Origin: Peromyscus leucopus
Lineage: Eukaryota > Chordata > Mammalia > Rodentia > Cricetidae
Length of the DNA: 64,000 nt
Assembly (NCBI RefSeq): GCF_004664715.2
Contig: NC_051065.1
Coordinates: 147,013,487-147,077,486 of the forward strand
Direction of reading: 5' to 3'
Part shown: positions 1 to 11,585 of the stretch, one piece after another
Layout of the letters: each line of letters begins with the position of its first letter
How positions within the stretch are numbered: position 1 is the first letter of the stretch
The notes under the pieces: model-generated
What the model saw: only the letters and a program-made list of their open reading frames with translations
Database searches by the model: none
What the model was told of the DNA's origin: nothing
Program-made: the position numbers and the translations under genes

Positions 1-1655
1 TCCTCTTCAAATACCCTCTCTGGGTCTATGGATTATAGCTTGAGTGTCATTTACTTAATGGCTCATATCCATTTATAAGTGAATACATGTCGTATTTGTC
101 TTTCTGGGTCTTGGTTACCTCACTCAGGATAATTTTTTCTAGTTTCATCCACTTGCCTCCAAATTTCATGATGTCATTTTTTAACAGTAACATTCCATTG
201 TATAAATCTACCACATTTTCTTTATCTATTCTGTGGTTGAGGAACATTTAGGTTGTTTCTAGTTTCTGGCTATTATGAATAAAACTGCATCAACATGGTT
301 GAGCAAGTGTCCTTATGGTAGGATTGAGCATCCTTTAACTATATTCCCAAGAGTGGTATAGCTGGGTCTTGAGGTAGATTGATTTCCAATTTTACGAGGA
401 AGCACCATGTTGATTTCCAGTACAAGTTTGTACTCCCACTGGCAATGGAGGAGTGTTCTCCTTGCTACACATCCTTGCTAGCATGAGCTCTCACTTGCTT
501 GTTGTTTTTTTTTTTTTTTATCTTGACCATTCTGGCAGGTGTAAGATGGGATCTCAATGTAGTTTTGATCTGCATTTCTCTGATGGCTAAGTATGTTGTA
601 TATTTCTTTGTTTCTCAGCCATTTGAGATTCCTCTATTGAGAATTCTGTCTAGATCTGTACCTTATTTTTAAGAATTACTTATTTTTTTGATAACTAGTT
701 TCTTGATTTCATTATATATTTTGGATATTAGTCCTCTACCAGACACAGAATTGGTTAAAAAAAAAATCTTTTTCCCATCCTGTAGGCCATTTGTCTAACA
801 AATGGTCCTCCTTTGTCTTACAGAAGCTTTTCGGTTTCATGAGGTCCCTTTTATTAATTGTTGATCTTAGTTCCTGAACTACCAGTATTCTGTTCAGAAA
901 GTCATTTCCTGTGCCAATGCATTCAAGGCTATTCCTCACTTTCTCTTCTATCAGGTTAAGTGTATCTTTGATCCACCTTAAGTGAGTTCTTTGATCCACC
1001 TTGACTTGAGCTTTGTGTAGAGTCATAGATATGGATCTATTTGCATTCTTCTACATGCAGACATCCAGTAAGACCAGCACCATTTGTTGAAGAAGTTGTC
1101 TTTTTTCCAATATATATTTCTGGCTTCTTTATCAAAAATCAGGTGTCCATATGTGCTTGGATTTATGTCTCAGTCTTTTCTATTCCATTGATCAGTTTGA
1201 TTCCATTGATCAGCCTGCCTGTTTTTATGCCAATACCATGCTGTTTTTATTACTATAGCTCTGTAGTACACCTTGAAATCAAGGATGGTGAGACATCCAG
1301 CAGTTCTGTTAGCTATCCTCTGTTTTTTGTTTTTCTATAAGAAGTTGAGAATTGTTCTTTCAAAGCCTGTAAAGAATTGTGTTGGAATTTTGATGGAGAT
1401 TGCATTGAATCTGTAGATTGCTTTTGGCAAGATGGTCATTTTTACTGTTAATCCTACTGATCCAAGAGCAAGGAGATTTTTCTATCTTCTGACATGTTCT
1501 TTAATTTCTTTCTTCAAAAACTTGAAATTTTTATCATACAAGCCTTTCACTTGCTTATTGAGAGTTACCCCAATATATTTTAAATTATTTGAAAGGTATT
1601 GTGAAAGGTGTTGTTTCCCTGATTTCTTTCTCAATCTGTTTGTCATTTGTGGCAG
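1..1655 (-). mobile_element. L1 fragment (ORF2 3' part and 3' end), antisense
   Basis: Reads as rodent L1 on the minus strand: [19 protein letters not shown] near 100-200 and many ORF2-derived pieces up to about 1655, all broken. It lies in the Clec4d intron before exon 1839. Confidence 0.85.
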
Positions 1656-1838
1656 AAGACTCAGGGTTTGCTGAGTGAGCTGCCTCTACTGCTTTAAGCA
1701 GGTTTGGGGACAGACTTATGTGATAACGTGTTGTTTACACCTAATCGGTGATCACACTGACCTCTTCCCTCCTTATCAGTCTAATGCACATCACATCACC
1801 CAAGAGCACTTACAAAAGAATGTATATTTTGTATGCAG

Positions 1839-3443
1839 AACTTTCTGACTGGGCTTTTGGATAAACAATTTCCCTATTTCCTGGGACTTACTGATGAGAA
1901 CTCGGAAGGTCTGTGGCAGTGGGTGGACCAAACGCCATTTAACTCACACATGAGGTAAGTATTGTGGTTGGGGCTAACGGCATTTATAAGCAAAGATGAG
2001 AAGATGTGGCAAGGAGAACACATTTTAAAGTAGGATACACCAATGTAAGCGCTTATTCAACAGACTGCCAACAGTTCAATCTCTATAATGCTATGTTCCC
2101 ATTGCACAATAATCCTGACTTCAGCAAAATGTTCACTATCTTTGATTGTACAATGTTAATGAAAGAACAGATAACACGAGAGTAATGTGAAAAGGTGTTT
2201 GTTTAAGATTATCAGTTTGATAAACAATATTTTCTATAAGAGCTAAAATTATTTTTGAAAGAATTTTAACCTGGTTATTTTCCTTCTTGAAACAAACATT
2301 GTATAATATAAGATAGAAAACCACACGTATAACCTAAGTTTTGCTAGCAGCAATTCACAAAACAAGAACTACAAATGGCTGAAAGATATTTAAAGAAATG
2401 CTCAACATCCTTAATCATCAGAGAAATGCAAATCAAAACAACTCTGAGATACCACCTTACACCTGTTAGAATAGCTACGATCAAAAACACCAATGACAGT
2501 CAATTTTGGAGAGGATGTGGAGCAAAGGGAACACTCCTCCACTGTTGGTGGGAATGTAAACTTGTACAACCACTGTGGAAATCAGTATGGCGGTTTCTCA
2601 GAAAATTAGAAATCAAACTACCTCAAGACCCAGCCATCTTACTCTTGGGCATATACCCAAGGAATGCTGATTCATACCATAAAGATACATGCTCAGCTAT
2701 GTTCATAGCAGCACTATTTGTAATAGCCAGAACCTGGAAACAACCTAGATGCCCATCAATGGAAGAATGGATGAAAAAAATGTGGTACATATACACAATG
2801 GAGTACTACTCAGTAGAGAGAAACAATGAAAGCATGAAATTTGCAGGCAAATGGATGGAACTAGAAAAAATCATCCTGAGTGAAGTAACCCAAACCCAGA
2901 AAGACAGTCATGGTATGTACTCACTCATAGGTGGATTCTAGATATAAAATAAAGAACAATCAGACAACAACCCATAGAACCATAGAGGCTATATATATAT
3001 AGCATGGAGGTCCCTAGGATGACTGTGGCTTATAATAAATTTCAGTTTTACTCAATTATTGAAAAAAATAGCCAAATGAATGGAAACACATGAACTATGA
3101 ACCAAAGGTTGAGGGGCCCCCAGCTTGATCAGGCCCTCTGAATAGGTGAGACAGTTGATTGACTTGATCAGTTTGGGAGGCAACTAGGCAGTGGGACCAA
3201 GTCCTGTGCTCATTGTATGAGTTGGCTGTTTGAAACCTGGAGCTTATGCAGGGACACTTGGCTCAGTCTGGGAGGAAGGGACTGGACCTGCCTGGACTGA
3301 GTCTACCAGGTTGATCGCAGTCCTCGGGGGAGGACTTGTTCTGGAGGAGGTGGGAATGGGGGTAGGCTGGGGGTAAGGGGAGAGAGTGGGAGGGGGGAGA
3401 ATAGGGGAACCCATGGCTGATATGTAGAACTGAATGGTATTGT

Positions 3444-3486
<43 letters not shown>

Positions 3487-4018
3487 CAATTGAAGAGATC
3501 CACTGTACAACATTAGTATAAATATATTCTTTTTCCCCCTTGGAAAAAAAAGATTATCAGTTTGATAAACAATATTTTCTATAAGAGCTAAAATTATTTT
3601 TGAAAGAATTTTAACCTGGTTATTTTCCTTCTTGAAACCAACATTGTATAATATAAGATAGAAAACCACACGTATAACCTAAGTTTTGCTAGCAGCAATG
3701 TTAAGAAAGTAAGAAGATGTTAGACATGGTGGCACACACAAATAATTCCTGTATTCATGAGATGGAATCAGCAGGGTTGACAGTTTGAGGCAGCCCTGGG
3801 CTTCATGGGGAGTTATAGGGAGACCATAGCTACATAGAGAGACCATGTTTCAGACAGAAAAACAAGATAAATCGACATAGAGACAGAGACAGAAAGAGTT
3901 TTAGGGAGGCCATAGGTCTGTGTTTGAGACCATGTTTCAAATATAAAAACAACAAATCAACACATACCAAAAGAACAAAAAGGAAAAGCTGGTGAATTTA
4001 TGATAATACACACACACT

Positions 4019-4071
<53 letters not shown>

Positions 4072-7041
4072 TTTTTTTTCCCTTGAGACAAGGTTTCTCT
4101 ATGTAACAGTCCTGACTTGTTCTGGAACTCACTCTGTAGAACAGACTGACCTCAAACTCACAGATCTATCTGCTTCAGCCTCCCAAGTGCTTGGATTAAA
4201 GACGTTTGCCACCACCACTAGTTATCAATTATTAATAATGTATTTAACATAGTACAGCCATATGCACTTAACACTTAAAGAACATCTCAGTATGGAGAAA
4301 CCACATTTCTTTCTTCCTCTTTTAAAATTAGTTCTTTTCCCTGAGAATTTCATGCAATGTGTTGTGTTCATATCTGCTTCTCTGTCCCCACCCAACTTTG
4401 TGTTTTCTTCTTTTTTTCACCCATTTTGTGTTGTCCGCATATTCTTGGATGTATGGTGGAAGGTCAGTCATAGGCTATAATCTTAAAATTGACCCTCACC
4501 CTCCCAGCAGTTATCAATTCCCAAGACCAGTGATGGGATTTTGTGCCTCCCTCCACTCTCCATGCTGGGGTCTGATACACCTTGAACTTGCACAAGACTT
4601 GTGCATGCTGCCACAATCACTGTGTGCTGTACACAGTTCACATGTGCAACTGTCCTGCTGTGTCTGGAGGGCATGATTTCCTTGTTGCCACCCATTTCCT
4701 CAGGCTCTGACACTTCATCCACCAAGATCCCTGAACCCCAGGAGGAGGGGATGTGGTACAGATGTCCCGTTTAGAGCTGAGCATTCTTTATTATTTTCAC
4801 CTTGGCCAGCTGTGAGTCTCTGTTAATCTTCATCTACTATAAACAGAAGCTTCTCTGATGGAGATAGAGAGATGCATGAATCTATGGGTATATTGATAAG
4901 TCATTAGGAGCTGGTTTAGGTCTATGTCCACTTAGCAGACTAATAGTGTAGGCTCTCCCCTAGGACCTATACCACAAGTTCTTGGGCTGACCGTGGTGTC
5001 AGACATGGGCTTCATCTTGTGGTACAGAGCTTAAATCCAATAAGAAAGTTGGTCGCTCCTATAATGTTTGTGTGACTACTGCACCAGTGGTTATGTCTTG
5101 CCAGACAGTCATGGTAGCTTGCCAGGTTCACAGCTGGGTAAGACTGATGATTACATTTTTTTTCCCCTAGTATCATTTGCAGTACCTTCCAGCACCATAA
5201 AAGCTAGTCAGTAGAGATGAAGCTTCCAGAAGGCATCAGCTTTATTTCTGTGACTCAAGTCTGTCTTTAGCAATAGGGTCACACTGTCAAGTTCTGGAGG
5301 GTAACCACTACTAGCATTGGTAATAAGCTGTGGTATTTAGGGGTCTATTGGACCTCACTGGCTCACAGATCCAAAGGAGGTAAACCATTCCCAGCACTAG
5401 GCTTTTTATGTGTCTAACAGGGGTAACTTATGTGGTAACTTCATTTTAAATCTACCTGTCTGAGCTATTTCACTCAGAATGATTGATTCCAGCTCCATCC
5501 TGTAAATTTCATAATTTAATTTTTGTTAACAGCTGAATAATATTTCATTGTGTAAATATACCAGATTTCCATTTTCCATTCCTTAACTGATGAATAACTA
5601 GACTATTTCTATTTTTGGACTATTATGAATAGAGCAGCAATGAATCTGGATTAGGAGGTATCTAGATCTAAGGAGGATATAGAGTCATTTGGGTATATGC
5701 TCAAGAATGGTATAGCTGGATCATATACTAGATATATTTCTAACTTTTTAAGGAAACTTCACATGGATTTCTGTAGTGGCTGTACCAGTTTGCATTCCCA
5801 CTAGCAATGATGAGTGTTCTCCTTTCTCCACACCTATGCCAACATTTGCCTTCATCTGTTTATTTGGATCTTAGGAATTCTGACTGGGGCAAGATAAAAT
5901 CTCAGAGCAGTTTTAATCTGCATTGCCCGATAGCAAAGAATGTTGGGCATTTTAAAGATATTCCTCTGCCATTTGTATTTTGTCTTTTGAGAGCACTCTG
6001 CTTAGTTCACAAACCCCATTTGTTTCCCTGGTGTTTACCTTTTACCCTTTCAGTTCTTTGTATAGTCTGGATACTAACCCTCTGTCAGGTGTATAGCTGA
6101 CAGATATCCTCTCCCCTTGAGTGATGGTGTCCTTTGGTGTACAGAGCCTATCTACTTCCGTGAAGTCCCATTTATTAGTTATTGGTCTTAATCCCTCTCC
6201 CAGTGGGGTCCTGCTCAGAAAGTCCTTTCCTGTGCCCATGACTTTGAGAGCATCCCTACTTTCTCCTCTATCAGATTCAGGGCATCAGGTTTTATCTGAG
6301 GTCCTCGCTTCATCTGGAGTTGAGGGGTGGGAAGTAAAGAGTCCGTTTCATCGTATTGCTGTTAGCTGTCCAGCTCTGCCAGCACCATTCGTCGAAGATG
6401 CTCTGTTCTCCCATCTTCGCTGTTGGCTTCATGTAAAATATCAGGTAGATACAGCAGTGCAGACTTACTTACGGCTCCTCAGTTCTAGTCCACTGATCCA
6501 TGAGCCTGTTTTTATGCAGTGCCATGCTGGAGTTTTTGTTTGTTTGTTTGGATGGTTGGTTGGTTTTGTTTGTTGTTTGAGACAGAGTTTCCTGTGTATC
6601 CCTGGCTGTCCTGGAACTTGTTCTGTAGACCAGGCTGGCCTCAAACTCACAGATCCACCTGCCTCTGCCTCTGGAGTGCTGGGATTAAAGGTGTGCGCCA
6701 CCACCGCCAGACTTGGAAGTCACATTTCAAATGCTCATTAGTTGCATGTAGCTGGTGGCTCTTGTAGTGCAGGTTGCAGCTCTGAGGAGTCACTCACTCT
6801 ACTGTTCGCTCTACTTCTCCAGATTGTCATTGGTATAATCTCTAGCTCACTGTTCTCCTTCTCTTTCAGATTCTGGCATGAGGGTGAACCCAATAACTTT
6901 ATGGAAGAAGATTGTGTTGTCCTTATTAATGTCCAAGATAAATGGGCCTGGAATGACTTTCCTTGTCATTCTAGGGCCAGTAGGATTTGTAAGTTACCTG
7001 GAGCAACATTTGGTTGGAAGCCCACAAAGCAGTTGTTATGA
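1839..7041 (+). CDS. Clec4d: Clec4d (MCL/Dectin-3) C-type lectin, last two coding exons (partial)
   Basis: Two exons are visible: 1839-1954 (116 bp, after acceptor tttgtatgcag, donor GAG|gtaagt) and 6870-7041 (after acceptor ttctctttcag, stop TGA 7039-7041). The first ends two bases into a codon and the second completes it, so the frame is continuous. The peptide is the second half of a C-type lectin domain: a [10 protein letters not shown] segment, then WHEGEPNNF (EPN-type calcium/sugar motif), EEDCVVL, WAWND and the closing C..RICK cysteines. The 116-bp exon matches the equivalent Clec4e exon in length and phase. The EEDCVVL...WNDFPCH...RICKLPG pattern is that of MCL, an FcR-gamma-coupled type II membrane receptor that pairs with Mincle on myeloid cells. 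The C-terminus runs to WKPTKQLL, apparently a few residues past the mouse protein. The 4.9-kb intron holds L1 and B1 copies. Upstream exons are outside the window. Family is sure; the orthologue call is strong, supported by the convergent Clec4e. Confidence 0.9.
2205..2354 (+). repeat. 150-bp direct repeat, left copy
   Basis: Identical to 3550-3699 except for one base (gaaacaaac versus gaaaccaac). The two copies exactly flank the L1 piece at 2355-3549. Confidence 0.93.
2355..3549 (+). mobile_element. 5'-truncated L1 insertion between 150-bp direct repeats
   Basis: Begins in the ORF2 C-terminal part, open over 2375-2941 ([38 protein letters not shown]), followed by the L1 3' UTR (GACTGGACCTGCCTGG, G-rich tract) to a (TA)n run at about 3450-3482. 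About 65 bp of other sequence and a short A8 follow before the right repeat. The frame is long enough to look like a gene but is L1. Confidence 0.9.
3550..3699 (+). repeat. 150-bp direct repeat, right copy
   Basis: Pairs with 2205-2354. It starts immediately after the L1 A-run. Confidence 0.93.
3717..3862 (+). repeat. B1 SINE, old
   Basis: GACATGGTGGCACACA start, CAGTTTGAGGCAGCCCTGGG middle; diverged. Confidence 0.6.
4016..4071. repeat. (ATACAT)n hexanucleotide repeat
   Basis: About nine perfect tandem units, followed by the T-run of the B1 at 4073. Confidence 0.9.
4073..4222 (-). repeat. B1 SINE
   Basis: Antisense: TTGAGACAAGGTTTCTCTAT, TGGAACTCACTCTGTAG and GGATTAAAGACG. Confidence 0.85.
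4290..6530 (-). mobile_element. L1 (Lx-like) 3' UTR and ORF2 fragment, antisense
   Basis: Reading + to -, the 3' UTR (about 4290-5440) is followed by ORF2 3' sequence (about 5450-6530) with rodent L1 phrases such as ATTCCCACTAGCAATGATGA. All frames broken. In the Clec4d intron. Confidence 0.82.
6537..6715 (-). repeat. B1 SINE inserted in L1
   Basis: Antisense: TTGAGACAGAGTTTCCTGTG, AGACCAGGCTGGCCTCAAAC, GCTGGGATTAAAGGTGTGCG; long GTTT-rich tail at 6537-6575. Confidence 0.9.
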
Positions 7042-7224
7042 TGGAGATGGCAAAGATGAACCTATCTGACCAGGGGAAAGTGTCTATGCATCACAGAAAT
7101 AGAGAACACACTGGATCACGGGGCACTGTCAACCATGAGGATGTTCTTAATTATTTTTGCTTAAATTTAATTGGAAACACATAGTGTGGCTTGTGCTCTC
7201 TGTCTCCCTGTCTCTGCCTCATTA

Positions 7225-7263
<39 letters not shown>

Positions 7264-7527
7264 ACATTCTCTTAAGGCAGGCTCTGTGTGGTATTTTGTT
7301 AGAATGAGCATCATCCTATGGGAATCAGTCTTTATCTTTGCTTCCTTGACAGTATTTTAAGATATTTACTTTTCAGTTGGTATGCATTAGTTACATATCT
7401 AATGGAAGGATTAAGTAATACAATCTTTTTGCCATTTCTCTCTTGCTCAAATTATTACCTCTTAAAATTCAGACTTGCAGTATACACACTAGTAGTGATA
7501 AATCTTTCTTTTGTTTGTTTTTTTAAA
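7042..7527 (+). other. 3' flank of Clec4d with (GT)n
   Basis: Presumed 3' UTR and flank. A (GT)n run lies at 7227-7262. I see no canonical AATAAA in it and no other gene. Confidence 0.5.
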
Positions 7528-7770
7528 TTCTTCTCTCATACATCCTGACCACAGTTTCCCCTCCCTCCATTTCCCCTAGTACCCCCTTAACTCCCAACTC
7601 TCCCAGATCCTCCGTTTCCCTTTGAGAAGAGCAGCCCTCCCAAAGATATCAACCGAACACAGCACAACAAGATTCCTAACTAGACACAAACCCTCACATC
7701 AGGGAGGGCCAGACAAGGCAGCCCAGTAGGAGAAAGGGTCCTATTCAAACCCAAATCTCAGTTTACAATG
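7528..7770 (-). mobile_element. L1 3' UTR fragment, antisense
   Basis: CATCCTGACCACAGTTTCCC start, and the AAAGATATCAACCGAACACA / CAGGGAGGGCCAGACAAGGC blocks. Confidence 0.75.
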
Positions 7771-8365
7771 CTAACATTTTTACTGTTCAATCTTTTACTT
7801 CCACATTTAAGTAGTTACGAACAATCTCCCAGGAAAAACAGTGTAAAACAGGTCTCAGTGATTTACTATACAGATAGAGAAGAAGGATATAAACATTCTA
7901 ATAATTTTTCTTCTTTCTTCATTCCAGCTATCAGGCCAACCCGCGTACTTTCATGCAGACTTAATTTCATTTTAGTGAGCTCTTTCAACTCCCTTATAGC
8001 TGAGGAAACAACACTCTTGAAAAGCTAAAGAGCTCCCATTTTCATTGCTTGTTCATGGCAATCTGGACTATGACTCATCTACCTTTTCCTGGAGATGAAC
8101 CATGTCTCCTTTGTACTTACAGGAAAGTTTATGGAGATACACTGACCTTTTCATTTAGCTAAGGACTCAGTTTTCTTAATTATTTGAAGTTCATTCCATT
8201 GGTGTTTTCATTTTGAATCATAAAGATATTACTTTTAATTCATTTATATAAATTGTCTAATATTCAAGAGCTGTACTACTGGCAAGAAAGTCACCAAATT
8301 GAAAACCTACAATTACAATGTTTGTGCTATTAGTGGTTCGGTCACAACTGACCATAAGAAAGCCT
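7771..8365. other. no recognisable feature
   Basis: AT-rich sequence. Short frames only; nothing recognised on either strand. Confidence 0.5.
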
Positions 8366-8367
8366 AA

Positions 8368-8530
8368 AGAGGGCTGAGGAGATGGATCAGTAGTAAGAAT
8401 GCTTGCTCTTCCAGCATATCTGAATCCAGTCCTCAGTATCCACATCAGGTGGCTCACAGTGGCCTGTAGCATCAACTCCAGGGTATCTGACTCTTTCTCC
8501 TGGCTATATAACACAACTTCTGCACACACA
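8368..8530 (+). repeat. B2 SINE followed by (CA)n(CT)n
   Basis: GGGCTGAGGAGATGGATCAG start and CCACATCAGGTGGCTCACAG; a (CA)n then (CT)n compound microsatellite continues at 8523-8604. Confidence 0.8.
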
Positions 8531-8546
8531 CACACACACACACACA

Positions 8547-8606
<60 letters not shown>

Positions 8607-8694
8607 AAAGAAAAATACTTTTCTAGTCTTGTTTGAAATTTTATTTGCTAGTGTCTCCTGAATCTGAGCTGAGAATTTTCAACCAACAATTTTT

Positions 8695-9410
8695 TTTTCA
8701 ATTTTTTTATTATTAAGAAAATTTTTTCATTCATTTTATAACCTAATCAAAGATCCCCTCTTCCCTCCTCCACCCACCCCCCAGCCTCCCTCTCTCAACT
8801 CACCTCCCACTCCCACCCACAAGAAGGCAAGACCTCCCATGTGGAGGCACATTCAGTAGAGGCAAGTCCAAGCCCTTCCCCCTGCCTCAAGGCTGCATGA
8901 GGTGTCCCATCATAGGTAGTGGGCTCCACAAAGCCCACTCATGCACCAGATGGATTATGATCCTACTGCCTGGGGCCACCCCCAAGCAGATCAAGCTTCA
9001 CAACTGTCTTGCCATGCAGAGGGCCTAGTCCAGTCCCATGTAGATCACAGCTGATCCACTTTCATGAGTTCTCTAGTTTGTTTGTCCTCCTGCATGTTTC
9101 CCCATCATGATCCTGATGCACTTTCTCATAGAATCCCACTTCCCTCTCTTTGACTGGACTCCTGGAGCTCGGTCTAGTGACTGGCTAGAATCTCTGCATC
9201 TGCTTCCATCAGTCATTGGAGAAAAGTTCTGTGATGACAGCTAGGGTATTCACCAGTCCGATCTCCAGGGCAAGCCAGTTCAGTTCAGGCACCCTCTCCA
9301 CTATTGCTAGTAGCCCAGTCTGGGGTCATCTTTGGGGATTCCTGGCAACTTCCCCAACACCAGGTTTCTCTCTATCTCCATCAACCAACAACTTTTTAAC
9401 CTGTCTTCTC
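8695..9410 (-). mobile_element. L1 3' UTR fragment, antisense
   Basis: A-tail seen as TTTTTTTATTATT, then pyrimidine-rich 3' UTR and the CTGCATCTGCTTCCATCAGT block shared with 36489. Confidence 0.82.
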
Positions 9411-9990
9411 TCTCCTTCACCATTTTTAAAGGCAGCAGGTACTTTGCAAGTTTGTTCATGATTTTCTGGGTTAAATGTAGAATATTGATGTTTGGATAAG
9501 CATGGCAGTGGAGTGTTGTGCTCTCTGTGTGTCCATGTTGAAGTTGATACTTTTGGATGAAGGGGAACTAAGTCACTTCACATGTGTTGGGCACATTAAT
9601 GAAATCATATAGCACAAGACAAGTTGAAAGAAATTTATGTACTAATGGGCTTTGTAGAGTTAATTTTATCCATTTTAATGTACAAATCATGAGCCTGTCT
9701 ATGTAGAAATCCAGTTGTCAATAAAGCATGATTCCTCTGTGATCTCCTTCACTGTTCTGCACCTCTGTCTATGGTCTGTTTCCTGCTGCTAAGAATGTTC
9801 AATCCCAGCACCTATGCCAGCCTCAGGCCCCAAGCCCTCCTCCCTGGATGAAGGCAGCAGCCTCTGGTTTCCCACATTTCATATCTAGGAAATCAATTCA
9901 TATATGTGTTAAAATGCAAACAGCAAACACATTAATGAAAACACGAAGTAACAGTAATCTATGGGTGTAAACGTGAATATGTAGAGGTAG
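9411..9990. other. no recognisable feature
   Basis: No coding or repeat signature that I can name. Confidence 0.4.
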
Positions 9991-10240
9991 TTGGACAACA
10001 TGGCCATTCCAGCTGCTAATTGCCCCTACTCCTGTAAAGAACCTCCCATCCACGCTCCAACAAGAAACTCACCTAACCCAGAGGGTCACACACAAGAAGA
10101 AGCCATGAGTGTAGGAGAAGGAATCCAGCTGGAGAGGAAGAGGAGTGAGAAGGGGAGTGAGAGTTATGTGAAAATGAGTAAAATCATTATATAAATTTAT
10201 GAAACTGTCAAAAAATAAAGAAGAAAGGACAAAAAATGAA
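9991..10240 (+). repeat. possible retroposon 3' end
   Basis: Gapped match in style to 20510-20935: text ending GTGAAAATGAGTAAAATC... and an A-rich end near AAAAAATAAAG. Probably a LINE-type 3' end; uncertain. Confidence 0.35.
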
Positions 10241-11259
10241 GTCTCTCTTCCTTTAAGAAGTCTCATACTTTAGCACCTCTTTAGAGTAATTGCAATCATA
10301 ATTATATAATTATGTATATATAATTACTTCCATGTAGGGACACATTATTTGAAATCTGAATTTGTGTATCTAACAGAGTATAGATTACAAGGGAAAGACA
10401 CACCCATATATTTAGTTTCACAAGACACAAGTTTCTTCAGAGATAAAGAAATAAGAACCTATGTTATGCTAAGTCTTAAAAAGAGGTAGATAACCCTGGG
10501 GCGGGGGAGGGAATGTGTGATTAAGAAATAAAAGCACAATCTACTGCTAATAAAGTGGGTGAAAGTTATGAGGCTTATGCAGAGTCTTCGTATAGTGGTA
10601 GAACCTTGTAACCTGAGGGTCCTGGGAGGAGAAGGATAAGGGTGCTCAGCATTATGACTTCCTTTTAGGAAGAAAGGCAGGGAGGGGGCAGGCAGGCATG
10701 ACCATCCTGATTTTGCTACTTTCTAATTTTCCAAGGTACCATATTGTGGAGTAGCACTTCCTGCACCAATCAGAATTCACCCATGGTTTTCTGGAATGAT
10801 GTTTAATGTTCATGCCAAGTATTTCTCTAACTGGAAGACTTTTTCATCTGTACATCTTTGAGCTCCATAGAAAATTTTCATAATCAACATGTATATTTTT
10901 TACTAAAAATAGTAAAGTGACTACTCTTTTAAAATATTAGGTCCATAAATGGTGTATTTGAATTGTAATGGTGGCTTACTGGGGGAGTATGTCCTGGAGA
11001 ACATGAGTGGTTTATTACTCTATTTTTGTGGTCAAAGTTATTAAGTTTTTCTGTAAGCTCACACACAAATATAATATTTGAAAAGTTTCTATTGGATGAT
11101 CCACTACCTCCAATTTTCTGAATAGGTAATACATGTTAAGATAAAATAAACCTTTCCCTGACCAAGCTGTTTTTCTGCCAGTGTTTCATCACAGCTATAG
11201 AAAAGCAGATTAGGGCAACATCCAAAAGATCATCTACCATGATCATGTCAGCTTCATCC
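10241..11259. other. no recognisable feature
   Basis: AT-rich, broken frames only. It ends at the ERV1 boundary. Confidence 0.45.
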
Positions 11260-11307
11260 TGAAGCATTTATCTAATTATTCTTTTATCAATAAAATTCAC
11301 AAGTCAG

Positions 11308-11352
<45 letters not shown>

Positions 11353-11585
11353 CCTGATCAGAGAAGTGGTGAAGATGCAACTGAGGACCTCCTCTCTCTC
11401 CTTCCTCAATCCAAAAGAGTAGCTCTCTAAGCCCCTCCCTACTACTTCCTGTGTCTCTCCATACATCCTGGGTCCTTCAAAATCTCTATGGCTAACTTGG
11501 TCAGCTCATAGCAAGCTCCACTTTCTGATTCAAGGTAACCTTTGTCAGTCTTGGGAGTGTCAGAGTGCAATTAAAATATCTCACA
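11260..11585 (-). repeat. 3' LTR of ERV1
   Basis: Aligns by eye with 20194-20503. A purine tract (minus-strand GTGGGAAA) abuts its upper end. A (TG)n microsatellite of about 37 bp (11310-11346) has grown inside it; the 5' LTR has no such run. Confidence 0.8.

Noticed and set aside
2375..2941. 188-codon open frame that could be taken as a gene
   Set aside because: It is the C-terminal part of L1 ORF2 in a truncated insertion.
4016..4071. Regular short repeat resembling an array
   Set aside because: A simple hexanucleotide microsatellite, not a spacer-repeat array; CRISPR is not expected in a mammalian genome.
6121..6741. 206-codon + strand frame just before Clec4d exon 6
   Set aside because: Antisense L1 plus B1 text; the true exon starts at 6870 after a clear acceptor.
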